Source: Papilionanthe hookeriana x Papilionanthe teres
Taxonomy: Eukaryota; Streptophyta; Magnoliopsida; Asparagales; Orchidaceae
Assembly (NCBI GenBank): GCA_022702705.1
Contig: CM040428.1
Span: 56,041,198 to 56,105,197 of the forward strand
Length of the DNA stretch: 64,000 nucleotides
Reading direction: 5' to 3'
Shown in pieces: positions 61,380-64,000 of the stretch. Made by a program: the position numbers and the translations under genes. Each line of letters opens with the position of its first letter. The stretch's first letter is position 1. The notes under the pieces are model-generated. The model was given only the letters and a program-made list of their open reading frames with translations. It had not been told where the DNA came from and searched no databases.

Positions 61380-62303
61380 CAAAAATAAGAATATTAATTA
61401 TTTGTATTCTTGTTGATTGATTGATTTGGTTGATCTTAACTTTTACTTATTTTGACTGCATATCAAATAGATGTGATACTTGATTGATGCAGTCCAATAG
61501 GATAAAGAAGATCATGCCTTGAGTTCTCAATCGACTTGCGATAGTTTTATGAGACAATTTTACTCAAATCTCGTGTAATTTAATTCACAATACTAGTTTT
61601 TAGCTATACATAACACACTTGGGAAGAGTAGGCCATCATTGTGAATTTTTTTATTGCGTATCACTAGTAGTGTCTATGTATTCATGTGACTTGTACTCTT
61701 TTGCGCAAATTTCAGGTTATTAGGTGACAGGAAAAGTAATATATTTTTCAATGCCGTATTAATGTTTGGTGAATCTGTATGAAACCTTTTATCAGTTATA
61801 GGAAGATATCACGTAGTATATCTTCTATTAAGATTGTCAATGGATCAATTTGAGTACTATTATGTTCTAGGTAGTTTATTTTTTTTTTAATTGAAATGCC
61901 ACTAAGCTTGAATATGACTCGAGTTTTAAAATAAAATTGAAGCTTGCCTATTAATCTTTTTATCGAGTTTGAATTTTTATCGTGCCTAAGTAATTATGTA
62001 AAAGTGATATATATGAAAGTTGATGTAATAAATAGAATAATTCATCAAATAAACAATCAAGTCATCATTAAATGAACATGTTATTAAGCTTTCAACAAGT
62101 TGTTTATTAAATAACAAATGGGTATGTTAACAGGCTTAAATGAATGTGTGATTCAATGTTAAAGTCTGCTCATTTACACTTCAAGCTTTAAAATTTTTTT
62201 GTTTATTCGGCTTTTTGAATAAACAAATGTAAATAATCCTTAAAAAATGATTAATGAACTATTCATCGAGTACACTTATTCGCTTACGACCTTACCTTCT
62301 ATA
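61380..62303. other. No recognisable gene
   Basis: AT-rich sequence without coding signal, ending at the Mutator-like terminus at 62304. Confidence 0.5.
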
Positions 62304-62353
62304 GGGAAAAAAATTGGCTATGGAAGACGTACGCATCAATACGTACGTAAGCC
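62304..62353 (+). mobile_element. Probable 5' terminus of a Mutator-like element
   Basis: GGGAAAAAAATTGGCTATGG, then GACGTACGC and TACGTACGTAAG. The layout matches the inverted ends of the MITE at 5784-6056. The other end of the element is outside the window, so this is inferred. Confidence 0.45.
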
Positions 62354-62429
62354 AATGGGAAGTTGCCACATCGGAGAACTGGGCCCGCCGCATTTAAAAA
62401 TAAGCTATTTATCGCGCGTGGCCCGAAGA

Positions 62430-62700
62430 CTCGGCCCGACGTTGTAACCTGAATATAACCCGGCTATACCCCATTTATACTCTCCGCGTTCTACAAGAGT
62501 AACCCTGGTGTAACCCGTTTGTACCCCATATATACCCTCCCCGCGGTTTGGCCATTGTAACCCTTTTGTAACCTTTTTGTAACATTCTTGTAACCCCACT
62601 CGTTTGCGCGCCTGTACCGATGGAATCTGTAACCTAAATGTAACGTGAATGTATCATAGATGTAAAACGCTGTAACCTAAATATAACAAAAAACTAAACA
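62430..62700 (+). repeat. TGTAACC-type subterminal repeats
   Basis: More than ten short TGTAACC / ATATAACC / TTGTAACC(C/T) motifs occur at irregular 10-30 bp spacing in front of the FAR1-like gene. The MITE at 5784-6056 carries the same motif several times. Confidence 0.7.
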
Positions 62701-62816
62701 TTAAAAATGGAGCCCGTGAATTGTGGTATTTAAGCAGCTAGGGTTTACTGTTTTATTGGAGTTTAGCTATATTTCACTCGACGTCTTCCCTGTTTCTTGA
62801 GTAGTGGAAGTTTTAC

Positions 62817-64000
62817 ATGGATTACAGCGATACAAACTTCCATTTTATGTATGAAAGTGAAGTAGGAGAAGATTTTTCTTCTGAGAACAGAGAAGAAGTG
62901 GAGCGTAAAGTGCAGGTGTGTTTCGAGAAAAAATTATTTTTTTTGATATTTTAAGAGAGATTGTCTAAGATTTTAAAAAAATCATCTTATTGTTTGGATC
63001 TAGCCATTTCTTTGGAGGTTTTTGTTTGTAGAGTTATGTTTGTAGAGGTGCATGGTTTTAGAGTTTTATAAAAACAATCAAGTTAAATAGCTTTTTTGTT
63101 ATATTTTAAGAGACATTGTGTCAGCTTAAATTGAATTCCTTACATTTTTACAATTTAGCCATTTTATGGAGGTTTTTGTTTGTTGACTTCTGTTTGTAGA
63201 GGTGCATGGTTTGACAGAGTTTTACATTATATTATATTGTTTGCAGGTTGATGAGAATGGAGCTACGAGTACTGATCAAACAACCAACATACTTCTTCAA
63301 ACAAAGATCCATAATGAAAAGGAAGCTTATGAAGTGTATTGTGCTTATGCTCATCATATCGGATTCAGTGTTCGTAAGGAGCACGTTACTTTCTGGCCGA
63401 ACTCCAGGAATATTAAGATGAATGACTTCGTATGTGGAAAAACGGGTTTCAAGAAAGAGCTAAAGATCACAGAAACTGTTAAGTACGAAAGAACGGACAC
63501 ACGAGCTGAGTTGTCTTCTGAATGATTCGATACGCAGTTGATGATGATGGAAATTAGACAGTAAAAAAATTTATTGAATCTTATAACCACTCACTAGCAA
63601 ATAGTGGTGATAAGCACCTGTTGCGTTCCAACAGAAAGATAAATGAAGTCAATGCAGATATTCTTAGATCGATGACACAGTCAGGGAGACGCGTTTAACT
63701 TTCTAGCCAAAGAAGTTGGAGGTGTAGATAATCTGGAATATACGAAGTTAGATGCCTTCAATTTCATTCAAAAAGAGAAGAGATGTATAATTGAAAATTG
63801 TAATACAAATGCTTTAATACAGTTGTTCACATATAGACGTTTTGAGGATATCATGCTTAAGTGGGATTTTGAAGTTGATGAGATTGGTAGACTCATGAGT
63901 TTTTTTTTGGAGCGACAGCACTTCCATGCTTGATTATGACTGCTTTGGAGATGTTATTATTTTTTATACTAGTTATAGATTAAATAAATATAACTTATGT
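62817..64000 (+). pseudogene. FAR1-related / MULE transposase gene, broken, continues past the right edge
   Basis: Exon 1 (62817-62915) starts MDYSDTNFHFMYESEVGED and ends at a GTGTGT donor. Exon 2 starts at 63247 after TTTGCAG and carries the FAR1 DNA-binding region: NEKEAYEVYCAYAHHIGFSV, then KEHVTFWPN. A frameshift near 63515 and a Trp-to-stop change (GNWTVKKF read as GN-stop-TVKKF) follow, then FIESYNHSLA, KHLLRSNRKI and ILRSMTQSG. After another frameshift, EYTKLDAFNFIQKEKR, IMLKWDFEVDEIG and finally LDYDCFGDVIIFYTSYRLNK, the start of the MULE transposase domain. FAR1-related proteins and Mutator-like transposases share this architecture; the nearby TIR favours a transposon. Confidence 0.85.

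Noticed and set aside
1..64000. CRISPR arrays, bacterial operons, phage or viral genes
   Set aside because: No regularly spaced repeat-spacer arrays, ribosome-binding-site-led gene strings or viral signatures beyond retrotransposons were seen.

Overview
This is nuclear DNA of a flowering plant with a transposon-rich genome. The evidence is GT-AG spliced genes of plant families (mitochondrial succinyl-CoA ligase beta subunit, GH1 beta-glucosidase, MORN-type PIP5K), AT-rich introns of many kb, and plant transposon classes at high density: Ty1-copia, a large-LTR family, RTE LINE, PIF/Harbinger, Mutator-like/FAR1, hAT MITEs and SINE-like pieces. No species assignment is attempted.

The one complete gene is the plus-strand beta subunit of mitochondrial succinyl-CoA ligase. 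It has 12 coding exons from 11822 to 45042 that join without a frame break into a 422-residue protein. The exons total under 1.3 kb but are spread over 33 kb. Intron 4 alone is 18.2 kb because it holds a copia retrotransposon (20741-31286), itself split by a 5.6 kb LTR-derived element (24189-29798) with a perfect 5-bp target duplication. Intron 9 holds a decayed PIF/Harbinger element with both its genes. Many other introns carry copies of one palindromic MITE family (called M1 here), several within 30-75 bp of a splice site.

Left of this gene (1-11.6 kb) is the minus-strand 5' end of a GH1 beta-glucosidase: exon 1, intron 1 and exon 2, with the rest off the left edge. There is also an orphan second copy of exon 2 with a broken splice donor (7706-7772), the 3' end of a decayed minus-strand copia element, and several MITEs.

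Right of it (45-64 kb) are a SINE-like unit, hAT-type MITEs with 8-bp target duplications, a 5'-truncated RTE LINE nested in an M1 MITE, LTR remnants of at least three families, a broken MORN-repeat fragment of a PIP5K gene, and, at the right edge, the start of a Mutator-like element. That element encodes a FAR1-type DNA-binding domain running into a MULE transposase domain, with frameshifts and a nonsense codon, and continues past position 64000.

I saw no rRNA or tRNA gene, CRISPR array or bacterial-type system, and nothing I would call a new biological system. The points most worth checking are the layered insertions, the large-LTR family and its internal 60-bp minisatellite, the M1 copies at splice sites, and the possible link between a small MITE at 5.8 kb and the FAR1/MULE element at 62.3 kb.
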